Shown here in pieces: positions 17,275 to 26,419 of a stretch of DNA of 64,000 bases; positions within the stretch are counted from its first letter, which is position 1, and every line of letters starts with the position of its first letter. The notes under the pieces are model-generated. The model did no database searches and was not told the origin of the DNA. It was given only the letters and a program-made list of their open reading frames with translations. A program made the position numbers and the translations under genes. This DNA comes from JACCTU01 sp963769665 (GTDB lineage: Bacteria; Actinomycetota; Thermoleophilia; Gaiellales; Gaiellaceae): contig CAVYMQ010000003.1 in NCBI GenBank assembly GCA_963769665.1, forward strand, positions 1,488,001-1,552,000. The letters are read 5' to 3'.

Positions 17275-18689
17275 AAGCGGTCGTCATCGGGTCGGGCCCG
17301 AACGGCCTCGCCGGAGCGTTCGAACTGGCACGCGCCGGGCTCGACGTCGAGGTCCACGAGGCGGAGGACACGATCGGCGGCGGCGTCCGCTCGCGCGAGC
17401 TCACGCTGCCGGGCTTCGTGCACGACGTGTGCTCGGCGATCCAGCCGCTCGGCGCGAACTCGCCGTTCTTCCGCTCGCTCGGCCTCGACGTCGAGTGGGT
17501 GCAGCCGGACGCGCAGGCCGCGCATCCGCTCGACGACGGCACTGCGGTGATGCTCGAGCGCGACCTCGGGGCGACGGCGGCAGGGCTCGGCGAGGACGGT
17601 GACGCCTACCGCGCGCTGGTCGGCCCGCTCGTCGAGCATTGGCCGCTCGTCGAGCCCGTGCTGATCGGCCCGCTCCCGCCCTCGGCGCGCTCGCTCGCGC
17701 GTCTCGCAGTTGCGCTCGGGCCGCGGAGCGCCCTGCACGCGCTCGGGGCTGCGCGATCCCTGGCGGAGGCCACGTTCGCGACCGAGCGGGCGCGCGCCTT
17801 CTTCGCCGGCGCCTCCGCGCACTCGATGCTCCCGCTCGAGCGCCGTCCGAGCGCCGGCTTCGGGCTCTCGCTGCTCGTCCTCGGGCACGTCTTCGGCTGG
17901 AGCTTCCCTCGCGGCGGCGCGCAACGGCTGACCGATGCGCTCGTCGCGAGGCTCGGTGAGCAAGGGGTCCGGGTCCACACGTCGAGCCTGGTCGACGAGC
18001 TTCCCGATACCGACGTCGTGCTCGCGGACGTCGCGCCGCGCGAGCTGCTCCGCCTCGCGCACGGCCGCTTCCCCGAACGCTACGAGCGTGCGCTGCGCCA
18101 CTATCGCCACGGCCCCGGCGCGTTCAAGCTCGACTGGGCGCTCTCCGAGCCGATCCCGTGGCGCGCCGCCGAGGTCGGGCGGGCCGCGACCGTGCACCTC
18201 GGCGGCACGCTCGACGAGCTCTCGGAGTCGGAGTGGGCGGCGTGGACGGGGAGGAAGGGGCCTGCCCCGTTCGTCCTGCTCGCGCAGCACACGCGCTTCG
18301 ACCCGTCGCGCGCGCCCGACGGCAAACACACGGCGTGGGCGTACTGCCACGTTCCGAACGGCTCCAACGAGGACTACACGGACGCCATCGAGTGGCAGGT
18401 GGAGCGCTTCGCTCCCGGCTTCCGCGAGACGATCCTCGCGCGCAGCGCCTGGGGCCCCGCGGAGATCGAGGGCCACAACCGCAACCTGGTCGGCGGAGAC
18501 ATCAACTGCGGGGCCATGGACCTCGGACAGCTCTTCACGCGCCCTGTCCGCTCCCGCGTTCCCTACCGCACGCCGCTTGAAGGCGTGTACTTCTGCAGCG
18601 CCGCAACCCCGCCCGGGGGCGGCGTCCACGGGATGTGCGGGGTGTCCGCAGCCAGGGTCGCCCTGGAAGACCTTTCGAAGCGCACGTAA
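17271..18689 (+). CDS. Phytoene-desaturase-like FAD oxidoreductase
   Basis: NAD(P)/FAD-binding amine-oxidase-type protein, 472 residues. The dinucleotide fold starts at residue 1 (KAVVIGSGPNGLAGAFELARAGLDVEVHEA), with GGGVRSREL as the second FAD contact, and ends with GVYFCSAATPPGGGVHGMCG, the C-terminal FAD motif of the CrtI/RetSat-like group. The fold could desaturate or isomerise polyprenoid or lipid substrates; no carotenoid genes are nearby, so the substrate is open. The GTG start overlaps the previous stop (GTGA). Confidence 0.88.
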   Translation: MKAVVIGSGPNGLAGAFELARAGLDVEVHEAEDTIGGGVRSRELTLPGFVHDVCSAIQPLGANSPFFRSLGLDVEWVQPDAQAAHPLDDGTAVMLERDLGATAAGLGEDGDAYRALVGPLVEHWPLVEPVLIGPLPPSARSLARLAVALGPRSALHALGAARSLAEATFATERARAFFAGASAHSMLPLERRPSAGFGLSLLVLGHVFGWSFPRGGAQRLTDALVARLGEQGVRVHTSSLVDELPDTDVVLADVAPRELLRLAHGRFPERYERALRHYRHGPGAFKLDWALSEPIPWRAAEVGRAATVHLGGTLDELSESEWAAWTGRKGPAPFVLLAQHTRFDPSRAPDGKHTAWAYCHVPNGSNEDYTDAIEWQVERFAPGFRETILARSAWGPAEIEGHNRNLVGGDINCGAMDLGQLFTRPVRSRVPYRTPLEGVYFCSAATPPGGGVHGMCGVSAARVALEDLSKRT

Positions 18690-18699
18690 CATCCCGTCC

Positions 18700-19140
18700 G
18701 TGAGCCAGATGACCGTCCACGTCCGGAGCGCGCACGAAGGGTCGTTCTCGGTGGGCTGGTCGGGCCAACATTCGCTCGTCGTCGACCGTGGCCCCGCAGA
18801 CGGCGGCCAAGGCATGGGCTTCAACGGCGGCCAGCTGCTCCTGCTCGCGCTCGGTGCCTGCTTCGCGAACGACGTCTTCCGCGAGGCGGCGAAGCGCGAC
18901 CTCGACGTGCGCGGCGTGCGCGTCGTGGTGGAGTGCGACTGGGAGGGCGACCCGCCGCGAGCGGCGAACGTGCGCTACTCGACGCGCGTCGAGGCCGAGG
19001 CCGACGAGGACGAGATCATGGAGCTGATCCAGCACGTCGACGAGATCGCCGAGGTGCACGGAACGCTCCGCGACGGCATCACGATCGAGCTCGCCGAAGC
19101 CGAGGCGGTTTCGATGCAGGTCGAAACGAGGGCGATCTAG
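18700..19140 (+). CDS. OsmC family protein
   Basis: Small 146-residue OsmC/Ohr-fold protein. The pattern GFNGGQLLLLALGACFANDVFREAAKR corresponds to the central helix carrying the family Cys (ALGACF). The second redox Cys expected in true Ohr peroxidases would lie near LDVRGVRVVVECDW, where a Cys is indeed seen. A thiol-peroxidase role is therefore possible but not proven. Starts considered are GTG 18700 and ATG 18709. It ends 4 bp into the convergent NUDIX gene. Confidence 0.85.
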   Translation: MSQMTVHVRSAHEGSFSVGWSGQHSLVVDRGPADGGQGMGFNGGQLLLLALGACFANDVFREAAKRDLDVRGVRVVVECDWEGDPPRAANVRYSTRVEAEADEDEIMELIQHVDEIAEVHGTLRDGITIELAEAEAVSMQVETRAI

Positions 19141-19556
19141 AGCTTCTCGAGCACCGGGTCTGACCCGCCCCAGAGCTCCGGCGCGGGCTCGAGCGGAACC
19201 CAGCGGTAGAGGAACACGAGCCCGGCGTCGTCTCCGTCCCCGCCGACGACGTGCTCCCAGGCGTCGGGCGCGTCCGGTGCCTCGACGTCGAACGCGTGGT
19301 TCGTGTACCTGCGCCCGTGCGGCAGCTCGTGGGGTGCGAACGTCCCGAACTTCCGGAGCACGCGGGCGTTCGAGAGCCCAGCCTCCTCCTCGAGCTCGCG
19401 CAGGAGGCCTGCCTCGACGTCCTCGCCGGGCTCCAGCCGTCCTGCCGGAACCTGCGTGCCCGCGCCGGGGTGGTCGCGGTGGTCGAAGACGAGCAGCTCC
19501 TTGCGCCCGTCGCGCTCGCGCGTGACGTACGCAAGCACGCGGTCGGTGTACTTCAC
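19137..19556 (-). CDS. NUDIX hydrolase
   Basis: Nucleoside-diphosphate-linked pyrophosphatase of 139 residues. The Nudix box is present as GRLEPGEDVEAGLLRELEEEAGL (G-x5-E-x7-REUxEE pattern, metal ligands in RELEEEAG). The N-terminus VLAYVTRERDGRKELLVFDH and a later HELPHGRRYTNHAF are typical for NUDIX proteins of unknown substrate. The GTG start at 19556 overlaps the stop of the HhH-GPD gene (GTGA), so the two are co-translated. Nucleotide-pool cleaning beside a base-excision enzyme would be consistent, but this is inference. Confidence 0.9.
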   Translation of the reverse strand: MKYTDRVLAYVTRERDGRKELLVFDHRDHPGAGTQVPAGRLEPGEDVEAGLLRELEEEAGLSNARVLRKFGTFAPHELPHGRRYTNHAFDVEAPDAPDAWEHVVGGDGDDAGLVFLYRWVPLEPAPELWGGSDPVLEKL

Positions 19557-20110
19557 GCCTGCGCGGCGCGGAGCTTGGCCTTGTGCGCGCGCTTCGCTTC
19601 CTGGTAGCGCGCGAGCGCCTCGGCGGAGTCGACGTCTCCGAGCGTCGGGTGGTTCGGGACGAGCGGCTCGGCGGCGGTCACGCCGAATCGCTTCGCCAGC
19701 ACCGCACCGAGCGACGTCGTCTTCATCTCGCCGAACCCGGGCAGCGCACCGATTCGCTTCTGCAAGTCGTCGCCGTCGGCCGCCTCGGTCCAGACGCGCT
19801 CCGCACGACCGTCGTACTCGTCGACGAGCGTCGCGCAGAGCTCCTGGACGCGGCGGGCCATGTTCCCCGGGAAGCGGTGCACGGCGGGCTTCTCGCGGAA
19901 GGCCGTCTCGAGCTCCGCGGGGTCCATCTGCGCGATCGCCGTCGCGTCCAGCTTCCCGAGCCGCTCCTTCAGCTTCTGCGGACCGAGGAACGCCGTCGGG
20001 ACGGTCACCTGCTGGTCGAGCGCGAAGCCGATCAGGAGCGCGAGCGGCTCCTCGGCCAGCAGCCGGTCGGCGTCGTCGTTGCCGGTGAAATGGAGCCGAT
20101 CCGGGTTCAC
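19553..20110 (-). CDS. HhH-GPD base-excision repair glycosylase-like protein
   Basis: Compact 185-residue protein of the actinobacterial HhH-GPD family. The helix-hairpin-helix is ALPGFGEMKTTSLGAVLAKRFG; the N-terminal EPLALLIGFALDQQVTVPTAFLGP matches the glycosylase fold. The usual Lys of bifunctional enzymes (K in GxGxxxxxxxK) is replaced by a different local pattern, and the catalytic Asp may be in LGDVDSAEAL. Probably recognises a damaged base. Overlaps the NUDIX gene downstream. Confidence 0.82.
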   Translation of the reverse strand: MNPDRLHFTGNDDADRLLAEEPLALLIGFALDQQVTVPTAFLGPQKLKERLGKLDATAIAQMDPAELETAFREKPAVHRFPGNMARRVQELCATLVDEYDGRAERVWTEAADGDDLQKRIGALPGFGEMKTTSLGAVLAKRFGVTAAEPLVPNHPTLGDVDSAEALARYQEAKRAHKAKLRAAQA

Positions 20111-20138
20111 GGGTCAAGCTTACGGGTACGCGAGCGGC

Positions 20139-20297
20139 ATGACAGAGCCGATCAAAGAGGAGATCAGGAAGACCGAAGAGGGGCGCGACGAGGCGACACC
20201 CGCCCGGCTGCTGTTCGGCGTCGCGATCACCGTGTGGCTCGCGGCCGCCGTCCTGACCGCCGTCCTGTTTCTCGTCTACTGGCTGGTCGTGCGCTAG
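20139..20297 (+). CDS. Small single-span membrane protein
   Basis: 52 residues: a charged N-terminus (MTEPIKEEIRKTEEGRDEAT) and one strongly hydrophobic span (LFGVAITVWLAAAVLTAVLFLVYWLVV) ending at an Arg. Divergent from the HhH-GPD gene by 28 bp. No function recognised. The coding pattern, with a clean charged-then-hydrophobic layout, supports a real gene; the ribosome site is weak. Confidence 0.65.
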   Translation: MTEPIKEEIRKTEEGRDEATPARLLFGVAITVWLAAAVLTAVLFLVYWLVVR

Positions 20298-20308
20298 AGA
20301 GGCCTGAT

Positions 20309-20404
20309 TGGAAGTCGCTGCGGCAGCGGCCGCGTAGCGGCCGCCTTTAGGGATCTTCGCGCGTCGCGGATCCGCGAAAGCGGATTCGCGGCTTGCGCAG
20401 CTAG
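20309..20404 (-). repeat. Double-hairpin intergenic element, copy 2
   Basis: Same 96-bp element as at 3732-3827, 11 differences, no gap. Stems GCGGCCGC/GCGGCCGC and CGCGAATCCGC/GCGGATCCGCG are kept while loops change (TAC here, TTC there on the minus strand; TTTC versus TCAC). It begins at the TAG of the minus-strand esterase gene and separates this gene from the convergent small membrane protein gene. Confidence 0.8.
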
Positions 20405-21162
20405 GGAGCGAGCAGGAAGCACAACGCGTCGGGTAGCCGGCGCGCCCAGTCGCTCTCGAAGTGCGCGCCGCCGGGCTCGAGCACCGCGCGGAGCGAGCCG
20501 TCGTCGAAGCCGCGCGACCGGAGGAGCGCGGTCATCCGCTCGAAGCCCTCGACGTACCGGCGGCGCGTCGCTTCGTCCTCGGGCATCTCGCTGTCGCCGA
20601 CATCGATGTAGATGCGCGCGTCGGGCTTGTCCGAGCGCTCGACGAGCTCGAGCCACCGGTCGTCGCCCGTCCACCAGAAGGCCGGGCTGAGCACCCCGGC
20701 GAAGCCGAACGTCTCCGGCCGCGCGTAGACGGCGTGCAGGCTCGCGACTCCGCCGAGCGAGGAGCCCGCGATCCCGGTTCGCTCGCGGCGCGGGTCGACG
20801 TCGAAGGACTCCTCGGCGAGCGGCCGGACGGTGTCGACCACGAACGAGAGGTGCTGCTCGATCTTGTCGCCCGAATACTCGCGGCCGCGCTCGTCGCCGG
20901 GCGCGGCAGGGATGCCCACGACGATCGCCTCGATCCCTTGGCGCGCAAGCCCTTCCATCGTCTCGTCAACCTGCCACTCGGTTCCGCTGTTCGCCGTCGC
21001 GTCGTCGAAGAGGTTCTGCCCGTCGAGCATGTAGACGACAGGAAAGCGCGCGCCCGTGCCGTGCGAGGGTGGGAGGTAGGCGTAGAGGTCACGGTCGGCA
21101 GCGCCGCGCAGCACCCGGACGTCGCCGACCACGGTCTCGCCCCGAAACGGCTCCCAGGCCAT
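20401..21162 (-). CDS. Esterase of the enterochelin-esterase/EstD fold
   Basis: Alpha/beta-hydrolase of 253 residues. The sequence VVYMLDGQNLFDD, the nucleophile elbow GSSLGG in TGIAGSSLGGVASLHAVYARP (Ser), an acid residue probably in YIDVGDSEMPED and the terminal His in EPGGAHFESDW make a full catalytic triad. No signal peptide, so cytoplasmic. It resembles the Fes/IroE-like esterase group, but no siderophore genes are nearby, so the substrate is open. The 96-bp element begins at its stop. Confidence 0.87.
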   Translation of the reverse strand: MAWEPFRGETVVGDVRVLRGAADRDLYAYLPPSHGTGARFPVVYMLDGQNLFDDATANSGTEWQVDETMEGLARQGIEAIVVGIPAAPGDERGREYSGDKIEQHLSFVVDTVRPLAEESFDVDPRRERTGIAGSSLGGVASLHAVYARPETFGFAGVLSPAFWWTGDDRWLELVERSDKPDARIYIDVGDSEMPEDEATRRRYVEGFERMTALLRSRGFDDGSLRAVLEPGGAHFESDWARRLPDALCFLLAP

Positions 21163-21197
21163 GACCGGACGCTAGTCGGACGCGTACACTTGTTCGT

Positions 21198-24100
21198 GTG
21201 GACGCGCTCGCGCCGTTCAGCCCGACGACTCGTGCCTGGTTCGAGAACGCGTTCCGGGAGCCGACTCCTGCGCAGGCGACCGGCTGGCCGGCGATCGCCT
21301 CCGGCGAGCACGTCCTGATCCAGGCGCCGACGGGCTCGGGCAAGACGCTCGCCGCCTTTCTCTACGGGATCGACCGCCTGAACGCGACGCCGGGCGAGGG
21401 GCTGCGCCTGATCTACGTCTCTCCGCTGAAGGCGCTGAACTACGACATCGAGCGCAACCTGCGCGGCCCGCTCGCTGGACTGCAGTCGAAGCTTCGCGTC
21501 GGCGTGCGCACCGGCGACACGCCGCAGAAGGAACGCCTGGCGATGGTCAAGGATCCGCCCGACATCCTGATCACGACGCCCGAATCGCTCTTCCTGATGC
21601 TGACGTCGGCCGCGCGCGAGATCCTGCGCGACGTCGACACGCTGATCCTCGACGAGGTGCACGCGGTCGCCGGCACGAAGCGCGGCGCGCACATGGCGCT
21701 CACGGTCGAGCGGCTCGAAGCGCTGAACGAGACGCCGTTCCAGCGCATCGGGCTGTCGGCGACGCAGCGCCCGATGGACGAGATCGGCCGCTTCGTGTCG
21801 GGTGCGCGCCCGATCAGGCTCGTCGACGCGGGCACTCGCAAGGAGCTGGACCTGCAGGTGATCGTGCCGCTGGACGACATGCGCGAACCGGGTCAGGGCG
21901 CCGACTTGCAGGACATCATCGACACGGCTGACGGGTCGCCGCGGCAGTCGATCTGGCCGTCGATCTACCCGAAGATCCTGGAGCTCGTCCGCGAGCACCG
22001 CTCGACGATCGTCTTCGTCAACAACCGGCGCCTCGCTGAGCGCCTTGCGCTTCGCCTCAACGACCTCGCGAACGCGGACAAGGAGGACGGCGACCCGCAC
22101 GAGGAGATCGCACGCTCGCACCACGGCTCGCTCGCCCGCGAGCAGCGGCTGATCGTCGAGGAGGAGCTGAAGGCGGGACGCATTCCTTGTCTCGTCGCCA
22201 CGTCGTCGCTCGAGCTCGGCATCGACATGGGCGCCGTCGACCTCGTGATCCAGGTCGAGTCGCCGAAGTCCGTTGCGCGCGGCCTGCAGCGCATCGGTCG
22301 GGCCGGCCACGAGCTCGGCGCCGTTTCGCGCGGCCGCATCTTCCCGAAGTTCCGCGCCGACCTGCTCGAGTCTGCGGTTGTCGCGCGCCGTGTGCTCGAC
22401 GGCGAGATCGAAGAGACGGTCATCCCGCGCAACCCGCTCGACGTGCTCGCGCAGCAGATCGTCGCGATCACCGCCGACGAGGAGATCGCCGTCGACGACC
22501 TGCATCGGCTCGTGCGCCGCGCGTACCCATTCGCCGAGCTCTCGCGCGCGCAGCTCGAGAACGTGCTCGACATGCTCGCCGGCCGCTACCCGTCCGACGA
22601 GTTCGCCGAGCTTCGGCCGCGCATCGTCTGGGACCGGACGGCAGGCGTGATCCGCGGCCGCACCGGCGCGCGCAAGCTCGCCGTCACGAACGCGGGCACG
22701 ATTCCCGACCGCGGCCTGTTCGGCGTCCACCTCGTGAACGGCGGCGGTCGCGTCGGCGAGCTCGACGAGGAGATGGTCTACGAGGCGCGCGCGGGACAGA
22801 CGTTCCTGCTCGGCGCCTCGACGTGGCGCATCGAGGAGATCACGCGCGACCGCGTGCTTGTCTCGCCCGCACCGGGCGTGCCCGGCGCCGTCCCGTTCTG
22901 GAAGGGCGAGGGCGTCGGTCGTCCGTACGAGCTCGGCGCCGCGATCGGGAAGTTCTCGCGCGAGCTCGTCGCGCTGCCCGAGGCGAAGGCGCTCGCGAAG
23001 CTGCGCGACGAGCACACGCTCGACGAGAAGGCCGCGCGCAACCTGCTGACGTTCCTGAACGAGCAGGCGGCCGCAACCGGCGTCGTCCCGTCCGACCGCA
23101 CGGTCGTGATCGAGCGCTTCCGCGACGAGATCGGCGACTGGCGCGTCTGCCTGCTGACGCCCTTCGGCGGGCGCGTGCACGCGCCGTGGGCACTCGCGCT
23201 CGCCGCGCGTCTGCGCGAGTCGCTCGGCATCGAGGTGCACTCGATCTGGTCGGACGACGGGATCGCGCTGCACCTGCCGGACGCCGACGCGCCGCCGTCG
23301 ACCGAGGATCTGATGATCGATCCCGAGGAGATCGAGGAACTCGTGGTCGGCGAGCTGTCCGGCTCTGCGCTCTTCGGCGCGCGTTTCCGCGAGAACGCGT
23401 CGCGCGCCCTGCTGATCCCGCGCCGGCGTCCCGGGCAGCGCACGCCGCTCTGGCAGCAGCGCCTGAAGGCACAGTCGCTCCTACAGGTCGCGCGGAAGTA
23501 CGGCTCGTTCCCGATCATCCTCGAGACGTACCGCGAGTGTCTGCAGGACGTGTTCGACCTGCCGGCGCTGCGAGGGATCCTGCGCGGCCTCAAGCTGCGC
23601 GAGCTCGATCTCGTCGACGTCGAGTCGCAGTCGGCGTCGCCGTTCTCGTCGTCGCTGCTCTTCGACTACATCGCGACCTACATGTACGAGGACGACACGC
23701 CGCCTGCCGAGCGTCGCGCGCAGGCGCTGTCACTCGACCGCGACCTGCTCCGCGAGCTGCTCGGGCAAGAGGAGTTGCGCGACCTGATCGACCCCGGCGC
23801 GCTCGAGGAGGTCGAGGCGCAGCTCCGCGGCAACGCGCGCAACCCCGACGAGCTGCACGACGTCCTGCGTCGGCGCGGCGACCTGCGCGAGGGCGAGTAC
23901 GACGCCGGGTTCGCGGAGACGCTGATCCGCGAGCGGCGTGCGTTCCGCGCACGGGTCGCCGGCGACGAGCGCCTGATCCCTGCCGAGGACGCGGGCCGCT
24001 ACCGCGACGCGCTCGGCGTGATGCCGCCCGGCGGGTTGCCCGACGCGTTCCTGACGGAGTCGGACGCCGCGACGTCGCTGCAGCAGCTCGTTCTGAGGTT

Positions 24101-25493
24101 CGCCAAGGGACGCGGGCCGTTCACGACCGGCCAGGCCAACGAGCACTTCGGCCGTGACGTCGAGCCCGAGCTGCGCGAGCTCGAACGCGAGGAGAAGCTG
24201 ATCCGCGGCGAGCTGCGGCCTGGCGGCACCGAGCGCGAGTGGTGCGACCCGGACGTGCTGCGCCGGCTGCGCCGCGCGTCGCTCGCTGCGCTGCGCAAGG
24301 AGGTCGAGCCCGCCGAGCAGGCGACACTCGGGCGCTTCCTGCCGAGCTGGCACGGCATCGACCGCCGCGCGACGCTGCGCGAGGCGCTCGTCCCGCTCCA
24401 GGGGCTCGCGCTGCCGGTGAAGCTCTGGGAGTCCGAGGTGCTGCCGCGCCGCGTGCCGAACTACCAGCCGCTGCAGCTCGACCAGCTCTGCGCGTCGGGC
24501 GAGCTCGTCTGGGTGGGCGCCGGTCTCGATCGCGTCGCGCTGTTCTTCCGCGAGGACGCCGGCGTGCTCGGCCGCCCGGCCGCGGCAGCGCCTCCCGAGA
24601 CCGAGGCCGCGCAAAAGATCCGCGACGCGCTCGCGAGCGGCGCGAAGTTCTGGTTCGACCTCGTCGAGGCGACCGGGCTCGAGCACGCCGAGGCGCTGCC
24701 CGCGCTCTGGGATCTCGTCTGGGCGGGCGAGGTGCGCAACGACGCCTGGACGCCGCTGCGCGCTGGGAAGCGCTACGAGGCTCCGAGGCCGCAGCGCCTT
24801 CGCGCGCGCCGCTTCTCGCGACAGCGTGCGAACACGAACACGGCCACGCAGGGCCGGTGGTCGCTCACCGACAACCTCTTCGCGGAAGCGCCCGACCGCC
24901 GTGCGCTCGCGGAGCTGCTCCTCGAGCGTCAGGGGATCGTCACGCGAGACGGCGTGCGCGCCGAGGGCATCCCCGGCGGCTACGGCGCGGTGTACGGCGA
25001 GCTTCGCGCGCTCGAGACGCTCGGCGTCTGCCGCCGCGGCTACTTCGTAGAGGGTCTCGGAGGTGCGCAGTTCGCCCTCGCGGGCGGGGTGGAACGTCTG
25101 CGCGAGCTGCGGCCGCGCGACGACGACGAGCCCGACGCACTCGTGCTCGCCGCTGCCGACCCGGCGCAGCCCTACGGGGCCGCGATCGCGTGGCCCAAGC
25201 GTGCAGGCGGGCGCGCCGCGCGCGTGGCCGGCGCGTACGTCGTGCTGCTCGGCGGAGAGCCGGCGCTCTACGTCGAGCGCGGAGGCAAGTCGCTCGTCGC
25301 GCTCCGCGAGCCCGAGGAAGACTGGTTGCGCGAGGCACTCGCCGCGCTCGTCGCGCACGTGAGGCAGCGAGGTCGCAAGCGCCTCGCGGTCGAGCGCTTC
25401 GACGGCGAACCGGTCGGCGACACCGAGGTCATGCCGCTCCTGCTCGAAGCCGGCTTCCTGCCCGGTCCGCGCCGTGCCGTCCTTCGCCCGTGA
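21198..25493 (+). CDS. lhr: Large Lhr-type ATP-dependent helicase
   Basis: Superfamily-2 DNA helicase of 1431 residues, close in length to full Lhr (E. coli about 1540). Seen in order: Q-motif region PTPAQATGWPAI, Walker A QAPTGSGKT (42-50), Ia SPLKALNYD, DEVH in LILDEVHAVAGTKRG, motif III LSATQRP, motif IV IVFVNNRRLAERL, V VATSSLELGIDMG and VI QRIGRAGH. The remaining 900 residues form the winged-helix and Lhr C-terminal domains (for example WHGIDRRATLREALVPLQG). Lhr unwinds RNA:DNA hybrids and acts in DNA repair (family knowledge). GTG start. The following lipoprotein gene overlaps its stop. Confidence 0.95.
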   Translation: MDALAPFSPTTRAWFENAFREPTPAQATGWPAIASGEHVLIQAPTGSGKTLAAFLYGIDRLNATPGEGLRLIYVSPLKALNYDIERNLRGPLAGLQSKLRVGVRTGDTPQKERLAMVKDPPDILITTPESLFLMLTSAAREILRDVDTLILDEVHAVAGTKRGAHMALTVERLEALNETPFQRIGLSATQRPMDEIGRFVSGARPIRLVDAGTRKELDLQVIVPLDDMREPGQGADLQDIIDTADGSPRQSIWPSIYPKILELVREHRSTIVFVNNRRLAERLALRLNDLANADKEDGDPHEEIARSHHGSLAREQRLIVEEELKAGRIPCLVATSSLELGIDMGAVDLVIQVESPKSVARGLQRIGRAGHELGAVSRGRIFPKFRADLLESAVVARRVLDGEIEETVIPRNPLDVLAQQIVAITADEEIAVDDLHRLVRRAYPFAELSRAQLENVLDMLAGRYPSDEFAELRPRIVWDRTAGVIRGRTGARKLAVTNAGTIPDRGLFGVHLVNGGGRVGELDEEMVYEARAGQTFLLGASTWRIEEITRDRVLVSPAPGVPGAVPFWKGEGVGRPYELGAAIGKFSRELVALPEAKALAKLRDEHTLDEKAARNLLTFLNEQAAATGVVPSDRTVVIERFRDEIGDWRVCLLTPFGGRVHAPWALALAARLRESLGIEVHSIWSDDGIALHLPDADAPPSTEDLMIDPEEIEELVVGELSGSALFGARFRENASRALLIPRRRPGQRTPLWQQRLKAQSLLQVARKYGSFPIILETYRECLQDVFDLPALRGILRGLKLRELDLVDVESQSASPFSSSLLFDYIATYMYEDDTPPAERRAQALSLDRDLLRELLGQEELRDLIDPGALEEVEAQLRGNARNPDELHDVLRRRGDLREGEYDAGFAETLIRERRAFRARVAGDERLIPAEDAGRYRDALGVMPPGGLPDAFLTESDAATSLQQLVLRFAKGRGPFTTGQANEHFGRDVEPELRELEREEKLIRGELRPGGTEREWCDPDVLRRLRRASLAALRKEVEPAEQATLGRFLPSWHGIDRRATLREALVPLQGLALPVKLWESEVLPRRVPNYQPLQLDQLCASGELVWVGAGLDRVALFFREDAGVLGRPAAAAPPETEAAQKIRDALASGAKFWFDLVEATGLEHAEALPALWDLVWAGEVRNDAWTPLRAGKRYEAPRPQRLRARRFSRQRANTNTATQGRWSLTDNLFAEAPDRRALAELLLERQGIVTRDGVRAEGIPGGYGAVYGELRALETLGVCRRGYFVEGLGGAQFALAGGVERLRELRPRDDDEPDALVLAAADPAQPYGAAIAWPKRAGGRAARVAGAYVVLLGGEPALYVERGGKSLVALREPEEDWLREALAALVAHVRQRGRKRLAVERFDGEPVGDTEVMPLLLEAGFLPGPRRAVLRP

Positions 25494-25783
25494 GAGCCGC
25501 CGCGGCGCTCGCCACGCTGGTCGTCCTCGCGGGTTGCGGCGCGGGGCCGCCGGAGCAAGAGGCCGCTGAGCGCTACCTCGCGCGCACGACCGAGGCGGAG
25601 GGGGCGGAGTGCACTGCCCGCTCGCGCATCTGGTTCCGCGAGGGAGAGCCTGCCAACGTCTTCGTCTGCGCGGTGAAGGTCGGCGACGGGTTCTGCGACC
25701 GCTACCGCGTCGACCGCAACGGCGCGCAGTTCCGGGCCAGCGTGCTCGAGCGGCACGGCGGCTGCGTCCTGCCTGTCGGCTGA
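25490..25783 (+). CDS. Small lipoprotein of unknown function
   Basis: 97 residues beginning with a lipoprotein signal (AALATLVVLAGCG, lipobox LAGC). The mature part has four Cys (ECTAR, VFVCAV, GFCDRY, GGCVLP), which could form two disulphides outside the cell. The GTG start at 25490 overlaps the TGA of lhr. Not recognised beyond this layout. Confidence 0.75.
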   Translation: MRAAAALATLVVLAGCGAGPPEQEAAERYLARTTEAEGAECTARSRIWFREGEPANVFVCAVKVGDGFCDRYRVDRNGAQFRASVLERHGGCVLPVG

Positions 25784-25856
25784 TAACCCGCTCGGGGGAT
25801 ACGTCGAGCCCAGCGTCGCGCCGATTTCGACCGTGTAGGCGTAGACGGAGGGCACG

Positions 25857-25961
25857 ATGGACCCGGCTCAGGTCAAACTCTTTCTGCTGATGACGCTCGT
25901 CAGCCTGCTCTTCGCGTCGCAGGCGATGGCGCAGGCAGGCGCCCGGGACGCGCGGCGGTAG
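25857..25961 (+). CDS. Possible 34-residue hydrophobic peptide
   Basis: ATG at 25857 is preceded by GGAGGG with proper spacing. The peptide starts MDPAQVKLF, continues with the hydrophobic LLMTLVSLLFASQAMA and ends with AGARDARR. It could be a signal-like or single-span peptide. It ends 3 bp before the convergent gene. Evidence is limited to ribosome site and composition. Confidence 0.45.
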   Translation: MDPAQVKLFLLMTLVSLLFASQAMAQAGARDARR

Positions 25962-25963
25962 CG

Positions 25964-26374
25964 TCAGGCCAGGCGGCCGAGCAGCGCGCCGAAGACGGCG
26001 TGCCGCACGGTCGCCTGCCCGAACGCCCGCGGGGTGAGCAGCTTCGGAATGCCCTCGCTTCCGCGCGCCGGATGGTGCCGGTCGACGACCGCCGAGAGCG
26101 GGTAGAGCACAACGTGCTCGACCATCGCCAGCCGGAACGCTGACCAACCGCGCCGGCGCTTCAACTCGCGATAGGCAAGCCCAAACGCCGCGCCATTCGC
26201 AATGTGCAAACCAAGGCCGACCGCTCGCCATGCAGGCCCGGAGGTGACGAACTTGCCGAGCACGGCGAGGTCGGAGTAGTCGTACCGAAAGAGACGACGG
26301 TCGAGCGGCTCGAGCAGCGCCCAGCCGGCAGCAGCAGCCGCGCCTGCAAGAGCAAAACGAACGGGCTCGTTCAC
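25964..26374 (-). CDS. Conserved membrane protein of unknown function
   Basis: 136 residues with a hydrophobic N-terminus (FALAGAAAAAGWALLEPLDRR), a central span GLGLHIANGAAFGLAYREL and a C-terminal stretch ATVRHAVFGALLGRLA. HIANG and a motif VEHVVLYPLSAVVDRHHPA with several His are notable. It is the type of small conserved actinobacterial membrane protein that lacks a known function. Ends three bases from the possible peptide above. Confidence 0.7.
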   Translation of the reverse strand: MNEPVRFALAGAAAAAGWALLEPLDRRLFRYDYSDLAVLGKFVTSGPAWRAVGLGLHIANGAAFGLAYRELKRRRGWSAFRLAMVEHVVLYPLSAVVDRHHPARGSEGIPKLLTPRAFGQATVRHAVFGALLGRLA

Positions 26375-26419
26375 CTCATCAGCTTCCTGAGCTCGTGCCC
26401 GATTGGCGCAGCGCGGGGA

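Noticed and set aside
20532..23273. Very long open frame (over 900 codons) antisense to the Lhr gene, and similar long antisense frames elsewhere (for example 1450-3258, 23730-26231)
   Set aside because: They lie opposite genes with clear domain motifs, are Arg/Ala/Pro-rich without recognisable domains, and are the expected effect of high GC at third codon positions.
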